The translations under genes were made by a program, and so were the position numbers. Below are positions 63,738 to 64,000 of a DNA stretch of 64,000 nt, piece by piece. The notes under the pieces are model-generated. The model ran no database searches. It was not told where the DNA came from and saw only the letters and a program-made list of their open reading frames with translations. Source of the DNA: Pseudomonas sp. GM74 (lineage in GTDB: Bacteria; Pseudomonadota; Gammaproteobacteria; Pseudomonadales; Pseudomonadaceae); contig NZ_AKJG01000041.1 of assembly GCF_000282455.1 (NCBI RefSeq), forward strand, positions 186,001 to 250,000, read 5' to 3'. Each line of letters starts with the position of its first letter. Position 1 is the first letter of the stretch.

Positions 63738-63998
63738 ATGTCAAAAGGGCATTCGCTACAAGACCCTTACTTGAATACTTTACGTAAAGAGAAAGTTGGG
63801 GTGTCCATCTACCTGGTCAACGGTATCAAGCTGCAAGGCACGATCGAGTCTTTCGACCAGTTCGTTATCCTGCTGAAAAACACCGTAAGCCAGATGGTCT
63901 ACAAACACGCGATCTCTACAGTGGTGCCGGTTCGTCCAATTCGTCTGCCTAGCGCAACCGAATCCGAAGCAGGTGACGCTGAGCCAGGTAACGCCTGA
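63738..63998 (+). CDS. hfq: RNA chaperone Hfq
   Basis: An 86-residue Sm-like hexameric protein mediating sRNA-mRNA pairing and translational control. The core is the standard pseudomonad Hfq sequence: [36 protein letters not shown] and the YKHAIST RNA-binding motif. The C-terminal tail is short and acidic. Start 63738 has AAAGGAGTGCGGCAC upstream; an earlier in-frame ATG at 63729 lies too close to that ribosome site. The gene ends 2 bp before the window edge. Confidence 0.98.
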   Translation: MSKGHSLQDPYLNTLRKEKVGVSIYLVNGIKLQGTIESFDQFVILLKNTVSQMVYKHAISTVVPVRPIRLPSATESEAGDAEPGNA

Positions 63999-64000
63999 TA

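Overview
The window is chromosomal DNA of a fluorescent-group Pseudomonas (P. fluorescens complex rather than P. aeruginosa). The evidence is gene order: the blocks waaG-waaP-kinases-wapO-wapH-mig14-dnpA-ssg, msbA-hldE, waaA, thiC, nudF-cpdA-yqiA-parE-parC, serB-psd-rhdA-motAB-rsgA-orn-queG-nnr-tsaE-amiB-mutL-miaA-hfq follow the order I remember for the P. aeruginosa PA5010 to PA4944 region. GC is high, and the genus-typical palindromes built on GTGGGAGCGGGCTTGCTCGCGAA and GATCGCAGCCTGCGGCAGCTCC recur. No rRNA, tRNA, IS element, prophage or CRISPR array is visible.

Layout. (1) 1-25.6 kb is the LPS core and surface-sugar region. It holds glycosyltransferases (WaaG, WapH, Ssg, WapR-like), a cascade of four small LPS kinases, a carbamoyltransferase, Mig-14, the PIG-L deacetylase DnpA, an O-antigen ligase fused to a kinase-like domain, an acyltransferase, MsbA, a sulfotransferase, HldE and the Kdo transferase WaaA. 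A small oxidoreductase, SMR and LysR group sits inside it. (2) 25.6-31.5 kb holds a TolC-type porin and the thiamin block: TPP riboswitch, thiC and cytX. (3) 31.5-49.8 kb is housekeeping: ADP-ribose and cAMP hydrolases, topoisomerase IV (parE, parC), serB, psd, a rhodanese, an HDOD protein and the flagellar stator motAB. (4) 49.8-53.8 kb is an accessory insert between motB and rsgA. (5) 53.8-64 kb is the conserved rsgA-orn-queG-nnr-tsaE-amiB-mutL-miaA-hfq block.

The most interesting part is region 4. On the minus strand, three tightly packed genes encode a ThsB-type (MTH538/DUF1863) TIR protein, a caspase-like C14 protease with an intact His/Cys dyad, and a second TIR protein of the TIR_2 type. 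This matches the TIR-plus-caspase anti-phage architecture described as type IV Thoeris, with an extra TIR gene. Beside it lie a dinD-like gene containing a perfect 32-bp palindrome inside its coding sequence, and a short ORF behind a well-structured leader RNA with its own sigma-70 promoter. The leader ORF and dinD are bracketed by a 42-bp direct repeat (41/42 identical) of the motB stop codon plus terminator, which looks like an insertion footprint.

Secondary points of interest are the additions to the LPS locus relative to P. aeruginosa: the ligase-kinase fusion and its acyltransferase partner on the opposite strand, and the sulfotransferase between msbA and hldE. These suggest strain-specific decoration of the cell surface. 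All functional calls are made by reading the sequence; no database search was run.
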